64,000 nt of DNA from Halomonas aestuarii. Its GTDB lineage: Bacteria; Pseudomonadota; Gammaproteobacteria; Pseudomonadales; Halomonadaceae. A model generated the notes under the pieces. That model saw nothing but the letters and a program-made list of their open reading frames with translations, searched no databases and was not told where the DNA came from. Positions 42,439 through 51,676 of this stretch are shown here, one piece after another. Location of the stretch: contig NZ_CP018139.1 in assembly GCF_001886615.1 (NCBI RefSeq), positions 1,178,001 through 1,242,000 on the forward strand, read 5' to 3'. The first letter of the stretch is position 1, and every line of letters begins with the position of its first letter. The translations under genes and the position numbers were made by a program.

Positions 42439-43239
42439 TCAGTGAGCGGCTCTCTCCAGCAGACGCCGCATGGCTGCCGTCGGTGCCTCTAGCTTCTCGT
42501 GGCGCCGACTGGCGGCATAGCTGTCGTTGAAGGCATCGAAATAGTCATCGAGCACCTCTGCCGCCCCCGCATCGCCGGCCTGGCGAAGCATTTCGATGGC
42601 CACCTCGGCCGTGCAGAGATGCGCGGCCGAGGCCGGCTTGCGCAGCCGGTAGCGGGTGCGCCGCTCGGTGGCCAGGGGCAGCACCGGCAGCCGGTCGAGG
42701 TAGGGGCTCTTGCGGAAGATCCGCCGGGCCTGGCGCCAGGTGCCGTCGAGGATGATAAAGACCGGAATCCGACCCTCTCCCTGACGTTCGGTCACGGAAT
42801 CCATCCCCACCACGCGGTCGGCATAGTCGGGCTGGTCGTCGGGAAAGATCACGAAGGGCGCGTAGCGCTCGTCATCGAGCAGGGCCAGCAGTCGCGCATC
42901 CGGCGCCGTGCGGTACCAGGTGAAGACCTCGGTATCCGGCAGGACATCGCCGATCAGCCGGCCGGTGTTGGTGGGCTTGTGATGCTCCAGCGGATGGGTC
43001 AGCAGCCACACCCGCGCGCCGCTCTCGGCCCGCACCCGATAGGGACAGAGGCAGTTGAGGGCCGGCAGTCGACAGCCCTCGCAACGAGTGACGAAGCTGC
43101 CGCGGGCCTTGAACTCGCGCCGCGGCGGCCGCGGATGGCCGGTGGCGGGGTCACTGGACGGACCGGCTTCGGGGTCACTGGAGAGAGTGGTAACGGGATC
43201 GCGCTCGTTGACGGTGTCCTGGAGCGTGTCGTCCTGCAT
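42439..43239 (-). CDS. DTW-domain tRNA-uridine aminocarboxypropyltransferase
   Basis: 266 residues. The DTW motif (LDGTWRQARRIF), N-terminal cysteines of the form C-x2-C-x6-C-x1-C (RCEGCRLPALNCLC) and THPLEHHKPTNTGRL are characteristic. Family members (E. coli TapT/YfiP) attach the acp group from SAM to U47 (acp3U) of tRNAs. The first 45 residues are a variable, acidic extension. An alternative start further in is possible. It converges on the cytochrome gene across a weak 6-bp stem at 42391-42409. Confidence 0.88.
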   Translation of the reverse strand: MQDDTLQDTVNERDPVTTLSSDPEAGPSSDPATGHPRPPRREFKARGSFVTRCEGCRLPALNCLCPYRVRAESGARVWLLTHPLEHHKPTNTGRLIGDVLPDTEVFTWYRTAPDARLLALLDDERYAPFVIFPDDQPDYADRVVGMDSVTERQGEGRIPVFIILDGTWRQARRIFRKSPYLDRLPVLPLATERRTRYRLRKPASAAHLCTAEVAIEMLRQAGDAGAAEVLDDYFDAFNDSYAASRRHEKLEAPTAAMRRLLERAAH

Positions 43240-43292
43240 GCTGGCGTGATCCCGGCGGCGAAGAGGGGCAACATTCTAGCATGCCCCCCGCC

Positions 43293-44033
43293 TCATGCCT
43301 CACTCAGCAGGGTCTCAGGCAGCCACAGACGCCCCTCACGCTTCCAGTGGCGCACCAGGGTGGGCACGCCCCGGCCCGCCGGCTGCGCAAGGGCCGTCGT
43401 ACCGGGCGGCGCCAGGGCACGGGCCTCGGGGTCGACCAGCACGCAGGGCGCGTCCAGCGGAGTGTGCTCGAGCAGCGCCGCGGCCGGCATCACCGCAAGG
43501 GACGTCCCCACCACCAGCAGCAGGTCGGCCCGAGCCACGGTCTCGCACGCATCCATGAAATGCGGCACGCCCTCGCCGAACCACACCACGTCGGGGCGCA
43601 GCTGGCTGCCCTTGTCGCAGAGATCGCCCAGGCGAATCCCGCCGCGGGGCAGGGGATAGCAAATGCGCGGGTCCAGCGTGGAGCGCGCCTTGAGGATCTC
43701 GCCGTGCAGGTGCAGCACCTGACGCGAGCCGGCGCGCTCGTGCAGGTCATCGATGTTCTGAGTGATGATGCTGACCGCGAAGCCCTGCTGCTCGAGGCTC
43801 GCCAGCGCCCTGTGGGCGGCGTTGGGGCGTGCCCGGCGCACCTGGTCGCGACGCTGGTCATAGAAGCGCAGCACGCGCTCGGGATCGCGCCGCCAGCCCT
43901 CGGGGGTGGCGACCTCCTCGATCGGATGGTCGGCCCATAGGCCGTCGCTGGCGCGAAAGGTCTGGATGCCACTCTCGGCACTGATCCCGGCCCCGGTGAA
44001 CACCACCAGGTGGGGGCCTCGCTGCTCGACCAT
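43293..44033 (-). CDS. cobB: Sir2-family NAD-dependent protein deacylase
   Basis: 246 residues. NAD-binding motifs are FTGAGISAESGI and TQNIDDLHERAG, the catalytic His is in HLHGEI, and VVGTSLAVMPA follows. Tyr and Arg in FYDQRRDQV match the CobB/SIRT5 pair that binds acidic acyl groups, so desuccinylation is likely as well as deacetylation. The zinc-binding four-cysteine set is absent: only two Cys remain in the region (RICYPLP and GDLCDKG). This zinc-free subtype is known in several proteobacteria. Confidence 0.88.
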   Translation of the reverse strand: MVEQRGPHLVVFTGAGISAESGIQTFRASDGLWADHPIEEVATPEGWRRDPERVLRFYDQRRDQVRRARPNAAHRALASLEQQGFAVSIITQNIDDLHERAGSRQVLHLHGEILKARSTLDPRICYPLPRGGIRLGDLCDKGSQLRPDVVWFGEGVPHFMDACETVARADLLLVVGTSLAVMPAAALLEHTPLDAPCVLVDPEARALAPPGTTALAQPAGRGVPTLVRHWKREGRLWLPETLLSEA

Positions 44034-44249
44034 TCACCACCTCTCGCCAGTCGGGCACCAGCGACTCACTGTCCAGCGCCAGTTACCCTCTGTCCAAACG
44101 TTGCCAGTTCCTGAAACTACCACCCCGGGCCTCGGTGCGACCAGACGGAGCCCCGAGCGGACACTGCAGCACACGAGCAACGGGCATTCAGTCATACAAT
44201 GGCGTGTGGATAACCTTGAGGGCACCTCGGCGTCGGCTGAGCGGCACGA

Positions 44250-44669
44250 TCAGGCGCCGTGATAGCCATCTTCCTCGGGGTCCTCATGGTCCCCCTTGGG
44301 CAGTGCGGCGGCCCAGGCCATGGCCTCGGCATGCTCGCGTGTGGGGAAGGTGCGAATCTCCACGGCCTTGAACAGCCGCTCCTCCAGGTAGGCGAGATGC
44401 TTGACCCACTCCTGATCGGTGACCACGGCGGCCCGGTGGTAGCGCTTGAGATCGCCGAGTTGGGTCAGGCCATAGCCGACATCCTTCATCAGGGCGGTCA
44501 GGGTCAGCCAGCGAAGGCCGTCAATCTCGACCACCAGGCTGACCCGGGGATGGGCCCGCTTGGCGGCCTCGATGGCATCGATGGCGCACTGCAGCTCCTG
44601 GCCCGTGACGACGCCACTCGCCTTCATCGCCACGACATGCTCGGCCGGATGGGAAATGAGGTCCAGCAT
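44250..44669 (-). CDS. SpoIIAA/STAS-like protein
   Basis: 139 residues with the SpoIIAA-like fold pattern: a start MLDLISHPAEHVVAMKASGVVT, a helix DAIEAAKRAHPRVSLVVEIDGL, and RAAVVTDQEWVKHLA. Such proteins resemble anti-sigma-factor antagonists and lipid-binding CRAL-TRIO domains; members in proteobacteria have no settled function. The C-terminal tail is acidic (GDHEDPEEDGYHGA). The 216 bases between it and the sirtuin gene hold no feature. Confidence 0.8.
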   Translation of the reverse strand: MLDLISHPAEHVVAMKASGVVTGQELQCAIDAIEAAKRAHPRVSLVVEIDGLRWLTLTALMKDVGYGLTQLGDLKRYHRAAVVTDQEWVKHLAYLEERLFKAVEIRTFPTREHAEAMAWAAALPKGDHEDPEEDGYHGA

Positions 44670-44757
44670 GGGCGCTCACCTTGAAGTTGATAGCGTGGCA
44701 AAGCAGACTCGGTGGCTTTCAGCATAGCGTGCCTCGGCCTGGCCGGGACCTGGCTGG

Positions 44758-46503
44758 CTAGTAGGTCAGGCCGTTGCCGTCGTCGGCGGTGAAGCGCCGC
44801 TTGTTGCGATAGGGGTAGACGTCGATCACCCGGCCGTCGAGGATGGCCCGCTGAAGCCCCTTCCAGTAGTCAGCATCGAAGAGCTCCGCATGCAGCTGGT
44901 AGAAGAGCTTGCGCAGCCGCACGTCGGCGAACAGGAAGGGACCGAATTCCTCGGGGAAAATATCATTGGGCCCCACCGAGTACCAGGGCTCGTTGGCCAG
45001 CTCCTGTTCCGGATACATCGGCTCGGGAATGTGCCGGAAGTTGCACTCGGTGAGGTACGAGATCTCGTCGTAGTCGTAGAAGATCACCCGACCGTGGCGG
45101 GTCACCCCGAAGTTCTTGAGCAGCATGTCGCCGGGGAAGATGTTGGCCGCGGCCATCTGCTTGATCGCGTTGCCGTAGTCCTTGAGCACCGCCTCGGTCT
45201 CCGCCGCGTCGCAGGTCTCGAGATACAGGTTGAGCGGGGTCATCATGCGCTCGGTATAGCAGTGCCGGATGATGACCTTGTCGCCGCGCAGGTAGACGGT
45301 GGACGGCGCCACCTCCAGCAGGTGCGCCAGGCAGTCCGGGTCGAAATGATCCTGGCGGGCGATGAAGTTGGAAAACTCCTGGGTATCGGCCATGCGCCCC
45401 ACGCGGTCGTGGCGCTTGACCAGGCGATACTTGTCGCGGACGTTCTCCGCCGTCATCTCCTTGCTCGGGTCGAAGCGATCCTTGATGATCTTGAACACGG
45501 TGCGGGAGGAGGGCAGCACGAACACGGCCATGACCATGCCACGCACCCCCGGGGCGATGATGAACTGATCCTCGCGCCTGGCCACCTGGCGGTTCAGGGC
45601 ACGGAAGAACTCGGTCTTTCCGTGCTTGAAGAAGCCGATGGCGGCATACAGCTCGCCCTGGGGCTTGTCCGGCATCAGTTCCTGGAGGTAGTGCACGAAC
45701 TCGCTGGGGACCACCACCTTGACCTGGAAGTAGGCGCGGGTGAAGGAGAAGATGATCGAGACCTCCTCGGGCTCGATCAGCAGCGTATCCAGGTGCAGCC
45801 CCTCGCCCTCCCGGTGCAGCACCGGCAGCACCAGCGGCACCTGCTCGCCACCGCCGAGTACCCTTCCCACCAGGTAGGCCCCCTTGTTGCGGTAGAAGAC
45901 GCTCTTGATCAGCTCGATCTCGGCCTCGGGATCCGCCTGGATGGCCGCGGGCAGCAGCCGGACAAGCACCTCGCTGCCCAGCTCGGCATCCCGTCCCAGG
46001 TCGACGAAGGGCGTCTCGAAGCGCGCCTCGCCCAGGGCCCAGCGCAACCCCTCCGCCCAGTCGCCCCCCACCCGACGTGAGCGGCACAGCTGCAGGCCGG
46101 AATGGTGCGCCGCCTGCTCCCGGGAGCTGTAGACGAACATCCAGTCGTTACGGATGTGGCGATGGTGGAACAGCGAGCAGAACATCGAGTTGAAGAAGGT
46201 CTCGGCCAGCTCGTAGTCGAGCCGTTGGTCGATCAGGTCGGCATAGTGCCCCCGGGCCTCCTGCCAGCACTCGAAGCTGGTCAGCTCGTCATCGTCGAGG
46301 GTGCGCCTGAGGCGGGCCAGGGTGTCCTGGACCTTCTCGTCGTAGAGGTCGATGCGCTCCGCCGAGGCCTGCTGGGCCTCACGCCAGGCCGCGTCCCGGA
46401 AGCGACGACTGGCATCGTCGGTGATCTGCTTGAAGCGCGAGCGGTACTCGTCGAAGCCGTGCAGCACCGCGGCGGCAAGGCGATAGGCGGGCGAATGCGT
46501 CAT
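44758..46503 (-). CDS. aceK: isocitrate dehydrogenase kinase/phosphatase
   Basis: 581 residues (E. coli 578), aligned over the full length. Landmarks: FFNSMFCSLFHHRHI, PGVRGMVMAVFVLPS for ATP binding, FKIIKDRF with the catalytic Lys, EHDRVGRMADTQEF-like KRHDRVGRMADTQEF, AAANIFPGDMLLKNFGVTRHGRVIFYDYDEI with the Asp residues, and the C-terminal YRNKRRF. It phosphorylates or dephosphorylates isocitrate dehydrogenase to split flux with the glyoxylate shunt. No aceB or aceA is adjacent. An in-frame ATG at 46536 is an alternative start. Confidence 0.95.
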   Translation of the reverse strand: MTHSPAYRLAAAVLHGFDEYRSRFKQITDDASRRFRDAAWREAQQASAERIDLYDEKVQDTLARLRRTLDDDELTSFECWQEARGHYADLIDQRLDYELAETFFNSMFCSLFHHRHIRNDWMFVYSSREQAAHHSGLQLCRSRRVGGDWAEGLRWALGEARFETPFVDLGRDAELGSEVLVRLLPAAIQADPEAEIELIKSVFYRNKGAYLVGRVLGGGEQVPLVLPVLHREGEGLHLDTLLIEPEEVSIIFSFTRAYFQVKVVVPSEFVHYLQELMPDKPQGELYAAIGFFKHGKTEFFRALNRQVARREDQFIIAPGVRGMVMAVFVLPSSRTVFKIIKDRFDPSKEMTAENVRDKYRLVKRHDRVGRMADTQEFSNFIARQDHFDPDCLAHLLEVAPSTVYLRGDKVIIRHCYTERMMTPLNLYLETCDAAETEAVLKDYGNAIKQMAAANIFPGDMLLKNFGVTRHGRVIFYDYDEISYLTECNFRHIPEPMYPEQELANEPWYSVGPNDIFPEEFGPFLFADVRLRKLFYQLHAELFDADYWKGLQRAILDGRVIDVYPYRNKRRFTADDGNGLTY

Positions 46504-46612
46504 GGTCTGGCTCCGGGCAGCAATCACGCCCAGCATGACGAATCGTGTCGGGCAAGGCGAGCCGACCAAGGTGGCGTGCCCCCTGGCGAACCACCGGCGA
46601 GGCCATCACACT

Positions 46613-46641
46613 GTCGGGGCACACCCGCGGTGTGTCCCGAC
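46613..46641. promoter_or_regulatory. 13-bp inverted repeat between aceK and peroxiredoxin gene
   Basis: GTCGGGGCACACC (46613-46625) and GGTGTGTCCCGAC (46629-46641) pair with one G-T mismatch around CGC. It lies 30 bases before the peroxiredoxin ATG and 110 before that of aceK. Either an operator or an mRNA hairpin. Confidence 0.4.
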
Positions 46642-46671
46642 ACCCACCGTTTCCACGACAAGGAAGACCCC

Positions 46672-47148
46672 ATGACGATTGCCAAGGGCGACAAGATTCC
46701 CGATATCACCCTCAAGACCAACGGCCTCAAGGGCCCCGAGGACCTCTCCACCGGCGCCTTCTTCGCCGGCCGGCGGGTGGTGCTCTTCGCCGTGCCCGGC
46801 GCCTTCACGCCCGGCTGCTCCAACACCCACATGCCGGGCTTCGTGGTCAATGCCGACAAGCTCCTCGACAAGGGCGTGGACGCCATCGCCTGCATGGCGG
46901 TCAACGATGCCTTCGTGATGGATGCCTGGCAGAAGGACCAGAACGCCCAGGCCTTCACCATGCTGGCCGATGGCAACGCCGAGTTCACCCGGGCCCTGGG
47001 CATGGAGATGGATGCCTCCGGCGGCGGCATGGGCGTGCGCAGCAAGCGCTTCGCCCTGATCGCCGACGACGGCGTGGTGGAGTACCTGGGCATCGACGAG
47101 AAGGGGGTGGACGCGAGCAGCGCCGAGACCGTGCTCGAGCACCTCTGA
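46672..47148 (+). CDS. peroxiredoxin, Prx5 type
   Basis: 158 residues. The peroxidatic Cys lies in PGAFTPGCSNTHMPGF at about residue 49, followed by ACMAVNDAFVMDAWQKD and a GVRSKRFALIADDGVVEYLG strand. It reduces H2O2 and organic hydroperoxides, probably with glutathione/glutaredoxin, which in some bacteria is fused to this domain; no fusion here. AAGGAAG precedes the ATG. Monocistronic, divergent from aceK. Confidence 0.93.
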   Translation: MTIAKGDKIPDITLKTNGLKGPEDLSTGAFFAGRRVVLFAVPGAFTPGCSNTHMPGFVVNADKLLDKGVDAIACMAVNDAFVMDAWQKDQNAQAFTMLADGNAEFTRALGMEMDASGGGMGVRSKRFALIADDGVVEYLGIDEKGVDASSAETVLEHL

Positions 47149-47255
47149 GGCCGACCGGAGCGGACCGCGCGGCATGGCAACACAGGGGGGCGGGATGACA
47201 GCACGGCGCCGGACGGCGACAATGGCGCCCCCTGGTAACCTGCACCGATGCCCCG

Positions 47256-48014
47256 ATGACGCCACCGCTGAGCCTTCTCCATCTGGATGACCACCTGGTC
47301 GCCGTGCACAAGCCGGCCGGCCTGCTGGTGCATCGCAGCGCGCTCGCCCGCGGCGAGCGGGAGTTCCTGCTCCAGCGCCTGCGAGACCAGCTCGGCCGTC
47401 GAGTCTACCCGGTGCACCGCCTGGATCGCCCCACCTCCGGGGTGATCGTCTTCGCCCTCGACCCCGACACCGCGGCCGCGCTCCAGGCAGCCTTCACCGC
47501 GCGCCGGGTGACGAAGCGCTACCTGGCGGTGGTGCGCGGCATCGGGCCGGAGCGCGAGCGCCTGGACTATCCGCTGCGCGAGGAGGATGGCCGTCGCCCC
47601 AAGGCGCAGATGCCGGCCATGGAGGCGGCGACCGAGGTCCGGCGGCTCGATACCGTGGAGCTGCCGGTCCGGGTGGACCGCTACCCCCAGAGCCGCTACT
47701 CGCTGATGGAGGCGAGCCCCCTCACCGGCCGCCGCCACCAGATCCGTCGCCACCTCTCCCGGCGGGGCTACCCGATCATCGGCGATGCCAAGCACGGCAA
47801 GGGCAACCATAACCGCTTCTTCGCCGAGCACCTGGCCTGCCCCCGGCTGCTGCTGGCGGCGGTGGGCCTGGGCTTCGACCACCCGGTGAGCGGCCGCCCC
47901 CTCGACCTCTGCTGCCCGCTGGATGCCACCATGACTACCCTCTTCGAGCGTTTCGGGTGGACGGGCCACCTGCCGACCCCGACACGATCCCCTGTCCCGA
48001 GCGTGATGCCATGA
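47256..48014 (+). CDS. truC: tRNA pseudouridine(65) synthase TruC
   Basis: 252 residues. RluA-type synthase with the catalytic Asp in HRLDRPTSGVIVF and later RYSLMEASPLTGRRHQIRRH and HPIIGDxxHG-like YPIIGDAKHGKG. The WxxDDHLVAVHKPAGLLVH start without an S4 domain is the TruC form, which modifies U65 of tRNA-Ile and tRNA-Asp. The stop overlaps the tcdA start by 4 bases. Confidence 0.92.
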   Translation: MTPPLSLLHLDDHLVAVHKPAGLLVHRSALARGEREFLLQRLRDQLGRRVYPVHRLDRPTSGVIVFALDPDTAAALQAAFTARRVTKRYLAVVRGIGPERERLDYPLREEDGRRPKAQMPAMEAATEVRRLDTVELPVRVDRYPQSRYSLMEASPLTGRRHQIRRHLSRRGYPIIGDAKHGKGNHNRFFAEHLACPRLLLAAVGLGFDHPVSGRPLDLCCPLDATMTTLFERFGWTGHLPTPTRSPVPSVMP

Positions 48015-48841
48015 CCGATTCTCTCCCGTTCGCTTCGCCCGCGCCCTCCCCGGACGATTTCGAGGCCCGCTTCGGCGGCATCCGAAGGCTCTACGGCCGG
48101 CGTGCCGCCGAGCGCTTCCGCACCGCCCACGTGGTCGTGGTGGGCGTGGGCGGCGTGGGCAGCTGGACGGTGGAGGCCCTCGCCCGGTCGGGCATCGGCA
48201 AGCTGACGCTGATCGACCTGGACGATGTCTGCGTCTCCAACGTCAATCGCCAGCTGCATGCCCTGGATGGCACCATCGGCCGCCCCAAGGTCGAGGTGCT
48301 GGCCGAGCGCTGCCGGGCCATCCAGCCGGGCATCGAGGTAGTGGCCGACACCGCCTTCGTCACCCCCACGAACCTGGCCAGGCGCATCCCCGAGGATGCC
48401 GACCAGGTGGTGGACGCCATCGACAGCGTGGTCGCCAAGGCGGCGCTGATCGCCTGGTGCAAGCGCCGCAAGCTGCCGATCGTGGTGACCGGTGCCGCTG
48501 GCGGCCAGACCGACCCCACCCGCATCCGGGTCGCGGACCTGACGCGCACCGAGCACGACCCGCTGCTGGCCAAGGTCCGCGCCAGGCTGCGCCGTAATTT
48601 CGGCTTCTCGCGCAATCCCAAGCGGCGCTTCTCGGTGGAGTGCGTCTACTCGGACGAACAGCTGGTCTACCCGGGCAGCGACGGCGAGGTATGCTTCCAG
48701 AAACCCGGCGAGGGAGAGGCCACCCGGCTCGACTGCGCCTCGGGCTTCGGCGCGGCGACCTTCGTCACCGGCAGCTTCGGCTTCACCGCCGCCTCCCGGG
48801 TACTGGCCCGACTGGCGAAGCAGGCCAACGCCACCCCCTGA
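48011..48841 (+). CDS. tcdA: tRNA threonylcarbamoyladenosine dehydratase
   Basis: 276 residues. E1-like fold: nucleotide loop VVVVGVGGVGSWTVEAL, then LIDLDDVCVSNVNRQLHA, the AIDSVVAKAAL segment and GAAGGQTDPTRI. TcdA (CsdL) uses ATP to cyclise t6A37 into ct6A. In E. coli it works with the CsdA-CsdE sulfur system, which is not near here. tsaC, for the preceding t6A step, is elsewhere in this window. Confidence 0.94.
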   Translation: MTDSLPFASPAPSPDDFEARFGGIRRLYGRRAAERFRTAHVVVVGVGGVGSWTVEALARSGIGKLTLIDLDDVCVSNVNRQLHALDGTIGRPKVEVLAERCRAIQPGIEVVADTAFVTPTNLARRIPEDADQVVDAIDSVVAKAALIAWCKRRKLPIVVTGAAGGQTDPTRIRVADLTRTEHDPLLAKVRARLRRNFGFSRNPKRRFSVECVYSDEQLVYPGSDGEVCFQKPGEGEATRLDCASGFGAATFVTGSFGFTAASRVLARLAKQANATP

Positions 48842-48873
48842 CCCCCGCTCACCCCGGCAAGAGGAGCCGTCCC

Positions 48874-49098
48874 ATGGAAACCCAGGCCCCACGCGGCATC
48901 TACCGCCACTACAAGGGTCCGCTCTACGAGGTGATCGGGGTCGCCCGGCACAGCGAGACCGAGGAACCCCTGGTGGTCTACCGCGCCCTCTACGGCGACT
49001 ACGGCCTCTGGACACGCCCCCTGGCGATGTTCCTCGAGACCGTCGAGGTACAGGGGGAGCCGGTCTCCCGCTTCGCCCTGGAAAGGGCCTTCCCATGA
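48874..49098 (+). CDS. DUF1653 protein
   Basis: 74 residues, nearly all of it the DUF1653 domain (GIYRHYKGPLYEVIGVARHSE, VVYRALYGDYGLWTRPLAMF). GAGGAG stands before the ATG. Function unknown in the family. It ends 2 bases before a strong terminator and was probably transcribed with truC-tcdA. Confidence 0.92.
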   Translation: METQAPRGIYRHYKGPLYEVIGVARHSETEEPLVVYRALYGDYGLWTRPLAMFLETVEVQGEPVSRFALERAFP

Positions 49099-49100
49099 CA

Positions 49101-49133
49101 GAGCGCCCCGTGGCAACAGGCCACGGGGCGCTC
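49101..49133. terminator. bidirectional terminator between DUF1653 gene and bfr
   Basis: GAGCGCCCCGTGGC and GCCACGGGGCGCTC form a perfect 14-bp stem with loop AACAG. It lies directly after the DUF1653 stop and 31 bases from the convergent bfr stop. No T-run. Confidence 0.65.
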
Positions 49134-49164
49134 GGTGATCTCCTGGGGCGGGAGCGGCGAGGGG

Positions 49165-49647
49165 TTACTCGTCGCCGGCCATCTGCATCTGCTTCTGCAG
49201 GTAGTTCTCGATGCCGACCTTGTCGATCAGGCCTAGCTCGGTCTCGATGTGATCGATGTGATCCTCCTCGTCGGCGAGGATGTCCCGGAAGAGGTCCCGG
49301 CTGACGTAGTCCCTGACCTGCTCGCAGTAGGTGATGGCCTCGATGTAGTCGTTGCGTCCCTCGTGCTCGATCTTCAGGTCGCACTCGAGCATCTCGCGCA
49401 CGTTCTCGCCGATGTTCAGCTTGCCGAGGTCCTGAAGGTTGGGGATGCCCTCGAGGAACAGGATGCGCTCGATCAGCTTGTCGGCGTGCTGCATCTCCTC
49501 GATGGACTCGTCGTACTCCCACTTGGCCAGCGCCTTCATGCCCCAGTCCTTGTACATCTTGGCATGCAGGAAGTACTGGTTGATGGCCACCAGCTCGTTG
49601 CCGAGCGCGGTATTCAGGTGTTCGATGACCTTGCTGTCGCCTTTCAT
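49165..49647 (-). CDS. bfr: bacterioferritin
   Basis: 160 residues from ATG 49647. Ferroxidase residues E18, E51 (EEM), H54 and the later YADEED-like [10 protein letters not shown] are in place, and M52, which binds haem between two subunits, is conserved. It stores iron as a 24-mer. bfd, for the ferredoxin that reduces and releases the core, lies 154 bases upstream on the same strand. Confidence 0.96.
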   Translation of the reverse strand: MKGDSKVIEHLNTALGNELVAINQYFLHAKMYKDWGMKALAKWEYDESIEEMQHADKLIERILFLEGIPNLQDLGKLNIGENVREMLECDLKIEHEGRNDYIEAITYCEQVRDYVSRDLFRDILADEEDHIDHIETELGLIDKVGIENYLQKQMQMAGDE

Positions 49648-49801
49648 CTCGTTACCTCGATCACTGTTGTCGGTTCGCTGGGGCCAGCTTGGCATGGCCA
49701 TGGCGGCCTGGCCAGCCCGGTGACCTACAGTGTAGGAGAGGCTATGAGGAACTCCATCGAATCATGGGGTTGAAAGGAACAAGAGACGGGAATGAGGTCG
49801 G

Positions 49802-50008
49802 TCAGACGGCGTAAGCGAGCCCCTGGGCAGGGGCGCTGAGCTCGGACTTGATCGCCTCGCGGGTGATGTCCTTGCCCGTGCAGGCGCACTTGCCGCACTG
49901 GGTGCCGCACCCCGTGGCCTCCTGGACCTCGCGCCAGCTGCGCGCGCCCTCCTCGACGGCCCCGCGGATCCGGTGGTCGGTCACGTTCTTGCAGAGACAA
50001 ACGTACAT
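49802..50008 (-). CDS. bfd: bacterioferritin-associated ferredoxin
   Basis: 68 residues. [2Fe-2S] ligands C4, C6, C38 and C41 are at the standard Bfd positions; C34 and C43 are extra. It passes electrons to Bfr to mobilise Fe3+ as Fe2+ under iron shortage. A Fur-box-like sequence lies 25 bases before the start, consistent with induction when iron is low. Confidence 0.95.
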   Translation of the reverse strand: MYVCLCKNVTDHRIRGAVEEGARSWREVQEATGCGTQCGKCACTGKDITREAIKSELSAPAQGLAYAV

Positions 50009-50033
50009 GTCATCACCTCACGCTGGTCATGAG

Positions 50034-50052
50034 GTAAATGTAAATGATTCGC
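50034..50052 (-). promoter_or_regulatory. Fur-box-like site upstream of bfd
   Basis: Read on the plus strand GTAAAT GTAAAT G ATTCGC matches the GATAAT GATAAT C ATTATC hexamer layout (6-6-1-6) in most AT positions. It stands out as AT-rich in this GC-rich sequence. Confidence 0.55.
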
Positions 50053-50129
50053 ATGGATGATCGCAAGTCGATTCCCGACCAGAACCTGATCGAGGTCAGG
50101 TTTCCGGGCCTCGCCCTGCCCGGCGGCGC

Positions 50130-50603
50130 TCAGCGCCGCTTCGGCAGGACCACCACCCGGGTGCCGGAGACGATGTCCGGCCAGCTGCGCTTCTCGTCGT
50201 CGAACAGGATCCAGAGGTAGCCCAGGCCAAAGGCGGCCAGGGAGACACCGGCCACCAGGAAGCGCTGCAGCGCCTGGAAGGAGGTGATCGAGCAGCCATC
50301 GAGGGTCTGCACCCGCAGCCGCCAGGCCTGCATGCCCAGCGTCATGCCGCCCCGGGTCCAGAAGTGGGCGAAGAAGAGGAAGGCGCTGACCGCCATCAGC
50401 AGGCGCAGCGAGAGCACCTGGGCAAGGCCCAGTCCGACCTGCTCGGCCGGCACCTCCAGCACCAGCCGCACGACGGCCAGGTGCAGCGCGGTGATGACGA
50501 TCCAGATCGCCAGCACCAGCAGGCCATCGTAGAGCATGGCGCCCAGCCGCCGACCGAGGCCGGCCGGCCAGACATCATCGAGTTGGTCGAAGCGTCGCTG
50601 CAT
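50130..50603 (-). CDS. RDD-family membrane protein
   Basis: 157 residues with three hydrophobic helices, and the family's Arg-Asp features: GRRLGAMLYDGLLVLAIW near the N-terminus, GGMTLGMQAWRLRV, and SWPDIVSGTRVV at the C-terminus. The role is unknown; some members affect ion transport. It follows lptG by 12 bases and is probably in the lptF-lptG operon. Confidence 0.88.
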   Translation of the reverse strand: MQRRFDQLDDVWPAGLGRRLGAMLYDGLLVLAIWIVITALHLAVVRLVLEVPAEQVGLGLAQVLSLRLLMAVSAFLFFAHFWTRGGMTLGMQAWRLRVQTLDGCSITSFQALQRFLVAGVSLAAFGLGYLWILFDDEKRSWPDIVSGTRVVVLPKRR

Positions 50604-50615
50604 GGGATCCTCGTC

Positions 50616-51676
50616 TCAGCCGGTCCGTCGCAGAAGGTAGAGTCCCAGCCCCGCACACAGCAGGGTGGGGGCCAGCACCGCCCAGGCAGGCGAGAAGCCG
50701 AAAAGTGTCGATGCCGGGCCCAGCAGGTCCTGGAGGTACTTGAAGGAGAGGCCGACGATCACCCCGTAGAAGACCCGTGTCCCGGCGGCCACGGTCCGCA
50801 GGGGACCGAACACGAAGGAGGCCGCCACCAGCACCAGCGAGGCCATGGTCAGCGGCATCAGCGTCTTCTGCCAGAAGTAGAGCAGGGGCTGGGTCGCCTG
50901 CTGCCCCTGGGCATGCAGGTAGCGCGCGTAGGACCACAGTTCGCTGGGCGCCTGGCTCTCGACATCGCGCAGCAGCCGATCTAGCTGCGCGGGCGTCATC
51001 GTGGTCTCCCAGGGCAGGGCGTCATGGCGCTCGACCTCGGTGCCCCCCTCATGGAAGCGGGTCACGGCCACCTGCCGGAGCTGCCAGTGGTCCCCCTGCC
51101 AGACCGCCCGGCGGGCGCGCAGCGCCTCGCGAAGCGACTTGTCCTCGAAGCGGTAGCGGGTCAGGTCGAGGACGGTGTCGTCGGCGCGGATGGCGCCGAA
51201 ACGGTAGACGTCATCCCCCTGTCGCTGCCAGCCGCCGCGCTCGGTCAGCAGGGCGCCCTCCCCCTGCCGCTGCTCGAGACGCCAGGCGGCGGCGAACTGC
51301 TCGGTCCGGGGACTGACGAACTCGGCGATGACGAGCACCACCACGATCACCAGGATGATCGGCTTCATCACCCCCCAGAGGATGCGCACCAGCGACCGAC
51401 CCGCGGCACGCATCACGGTCAGCTCGTTGCTCGACGCCATGCTGCCCAGGCCAATCAGAGCGCCGATCAGCACCCCCACGGGGGCGTACTGGTAGAAGCG
51501 CCAGGGCAGGCGCATCAGCAGGTAGAGCAGCACCTGGAAGGCGCCGTAGTCGCCCTCGATGTCGCCGAGGTCGTTGATATAGGTGATCACCAGGTCCAGG
51601 CCCAGCAGCACCACCTGCACGACGAGGATCGCACCCAGCACGTTGCGGGCGATGTAGCGATCGAGACGGTCGGCGA

